Below are positions 13,029 to 14,357 of a stretch of DNA of 14,357 bases, in pieces (the stretch's first letter is position 1; each line of letters opens with the position of its first letter). Under the pieces are notes generated by a model, which was not told the origin of the DNA, searched no databases, and worked only from the letters and a program-made list of their open reading frames with translations. The DNA is from JBFIHZ01 sp041601535 (lineage in GTDB: Bacteria > Pseudomonadota > Gammaproteobacteria > Xanthomonadales > SZUA-36). The DNA lies in contig JBFIHZ010000068.1 in assembly GCA_041601535.1 (NCBI GenBank), positions 1-14,357 on the forward strand, given 5' to 3'. The position numbers and the translations under genes were made by a program.

Positions 13029-14315
13029 ATGATGAGCCCGGCAATCAAAGACACATCATCCCAGGATATCGTGCGCGCGGCACCGTCTGGCCGTGCCAGG
13101 GCGATCAAGCTGGTCGTTATGCTGCTGCTGGTACTGGTTGCCAGTGCGGTCACCTGGTCCGTTTTTTCGCGCTGGTTTGACTCGGATGTGACGGTCGCAT
13201 CATCGCGTATCCGTACCGCTGTGGTGCAGCGCGGCAGCCTGGTACGGGACCTGAACGTGCCAGGGCGCATCGTTGCTGCGGTCAGTCCAACGCTGTACAG
13301 CCCGGCTTCTGGCACCGTGACCTTTGCAGTACAGGCAGGCGACGAGGTCGCTGTCGGCCAGGTATTGGCCACGCTGGTCAGCCCGGATGTTCAATCGGAG
13401 TACGAGCAGGAAGCTTCGGCTTTGGCCGCCAGCCAGGCGGAATTACAGCGGCAGAAAATCCAGGTACGAAAGGATCAGGTTCGCAGCCAGCAAATCATTG
13501 ACCTGGCCGAAGTCAAACTGAAGGCGGCGCAGCGCGAAATGCGGCGTGCCGAGGATTCCATTCGCATACAGGCCATTTCACAGTTCGATTACGAGCGCTT
13601 CCGAGACGACCTGGCCACCGCTGAGGTTGAGTTCCGCCACGCCCGGCAGGATGCCGATCTGGAACGGGAAAGCCAGGAATTCGAGGTGCGTACCAAGCAG
13701 CTGGCGGTCGAGCAGCAAAGCCTGCTGGTGGATAACCTCAAGCGGCGTGTGGACGAGTTGAGCATTGTCTCGCCGGTGATTGGCATCGTCGGTAATGTGC
13801 TGGCTGATCAGAAAGCGGTGGTGGCCACCAATCAACCGCTGATCACCGTTGTAGACCTGACTGCATTCGAAGTCGAAGTGCGTATTCCCGAAGTCTATGC
13901 CGACGACATGGGAATCGGCATGGCGACCGAAGTGCAATACAACGGTGTAACGTTTGCCGGCGAACTGACGTCTATGTCTCCTGAGGTGATAAACAGCGAG
14001 GTAGTGGGGCGCATCCGGTTCGCTGGCGATATGCCGCCGGGTCTGCGCCAGAACCAGCGTGTCACCGCGCGCGTGGTCATGGACCAGCTGGATAACGTAC
14101 TGACCCTGCAGCGTGGCGCGTTCACTGACAGCGGTGGCGGGCGGGTCGCCTTTGTCGTCGGGCCTGATGGCCTGGCCCGCAAACGCGCTGTGACGCTGGG
14201 TGCCCGCAGCGTCAGCCTGGTAGAAATTGTCAGCGGACTGCAGCAAGGCGAAGAAGTGATTGTGTCCAGTATCTCGGAATTCGAAAACAGTGACGTCATA
14301 CGGCTGGTGGATTAA
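13029..14315 (+). CDS. HlyD/MacA-type periplasmic adaptor subunit of an efflux system
   Basis: The product is 428 residues from ATG 13029, which follows AAAGGAG (13019-13025); an adjacent ATG at 13032 is also possible. Longer frames reaching upstream to 12936 are excluded because they would run through the sigma-54 promoter. A basic N-terminus precedes one membrane anchor (about 26-46). Then come a first lipoyl half (around 83-112, YSPASGTVTFAVQAGDEVAVGQVLATL), a long Gln/Glu/Arg-rich coiled-coil hairpin (about 115-240), the second lipoyl half (about 242-275, IVSPVIGIVGNVLADQKAVV) and beta-barrel and membrane-proximal regions to the end. Such adaptors bridge an inner-membrane ABC or RND pump to an outer-membrane TolC-type channel. 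The anchored form and coiled coil suit an ABC (MacB-like) partner, expected just beyond the right edge; only 42 non-coding bases follow here. RpoN control ties it to a stress or envelope signal. Confidence 0.92.
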   Translation: MMSPAIKDTSSQDIVRAAPSGRARAIKLVVMLLLVLVASAVTWSVFSRWFDSDVTVASSRIRTAVVQRGSLVRDLNVPGRIVAAVSPTLYSPASGTVTFAVQAGDEVAVGQVLATLVSPDVQSEYEQEASALAASQAELQRQKIQVRKDQVRSQQIIDLAEVKLKAAQREMRRAEDSIRIQAISQFDYERFRDDLATAEVEFRHARQDADLERESQEFEVRTKQLAVEQQSLLVDNLKRRVDELSIVSPVIGIVGNVLADQKAVVATNQPLITVVDLTAFEVEVRIPEVYADDMGIGMATEVQYNGVTFAGELTSMSPEVINSEVVGRIRFAGDMPPGLRQNQRVTARVVMDQLDNVLTLQRGAFTDSGGGRVAFVVGPDGLARKRAVTLGARSVSLVEIVSGLQQGEEVIVSSISEFENSDVIRLVD

Positions 14316-14357
14316 ACACCCGGCCCGACCATTCAACCCCCAAAGGCTTTCACAAAA

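Noticed and set aside
12635..13372. 245-codon minus-strand frame
   Set aside because: It spans the pilus terminator, the TGTCCG array and the sigma-54 promoter, and overlaps the adaptor gene; low-complexity translation.
13578..14336. 252-codon minus-strand frame
   Set aside because: It lies wholly antisense to the well-supported HlyD/MacA-type gene and has no recognisable domain.

Overview
The window looks like a stretch of a gammaproteobacterial chromosome. It has moderately high GC, dense bacterial gene spacing, a type IV pilus minor-pilin operon of the FimT/PilW/PilX/PilV kind, a multi-PAS hybrid histidine kinase, a clean sigma-54 promoter, and leader hairpins that resemble CsrA/RsmA sites. 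I cannot name the genus. I see no mobile element, tRNA, rRNA or CRISPR array.

Layout. (1) 1-247: the 3' end of an O-acetylhomoserine sulfhydrylase (MetY-type) gene, followed by a GC-rich hairpin. (2) 248-703: a non-coding region with an AT-rich control segment carrying two near-identical 15-bp direct repeats 22 bp apart. (3) 704-1339: a NarL/FixJ-type response regulator. (4) 1340-1956: a leader-rich segment with a perfect -35 box overlapped by a dyad, several GGA-in-loop hairpins and a small ORF (1621-1854). (5) 1957-2418: a small lipoprotein with an HELCH motif, ended by a strong hairpin shared with the convergent gene. (6) 2473-6622, minus strand: a 1125-residue GAF-PASx4-HisKA-HATPase-REC hybrid kinase preceded by a REC-HPt protein, which together form a split phosphorelay. 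(7) 6623-6955: a divergent intergenic region with a -10 box and a structured leader for the pilus operon. (8) 6956-12638: fimT-like, pilW, pilX and pilV genes plus an unrecognised 208-aa gene, closed by a rho-independent terminator (12816-12854). (9) 12900-14315: an enhancer-like repeat array, a consensus sigma-54 promoter and a membrane-anchored HlyD/MacA-type periplasmic adaptor, probably the first gene of an efflux operon that continues past the window.

How the genes may work together. The hybrid kinase lacks an HPt domain and its neighbour supplies one, so phosphate could pass kinase His -> REC Asp -> HPt His -> a final regulator. The NarL-type regulator at 704 is a candidate target, but the sequence does not show this link. 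The pilin genes encode the tip or priming components of a type IV pilus. PilX (491 aa) and PilV (712 aa) are far larger than the classical proteins, and no PilY1 or PilE follows them, so these large pilins may carry the adhesin-like function themselves.

The most unusual items are the giant PilV with its Cys/His cluster, the repeated GGA-loop leaders upstream of two unrelated transcription units, and the sigma-54 promoter with its upstream TGTCCG array, which also corrects the start of the adaptor gene.
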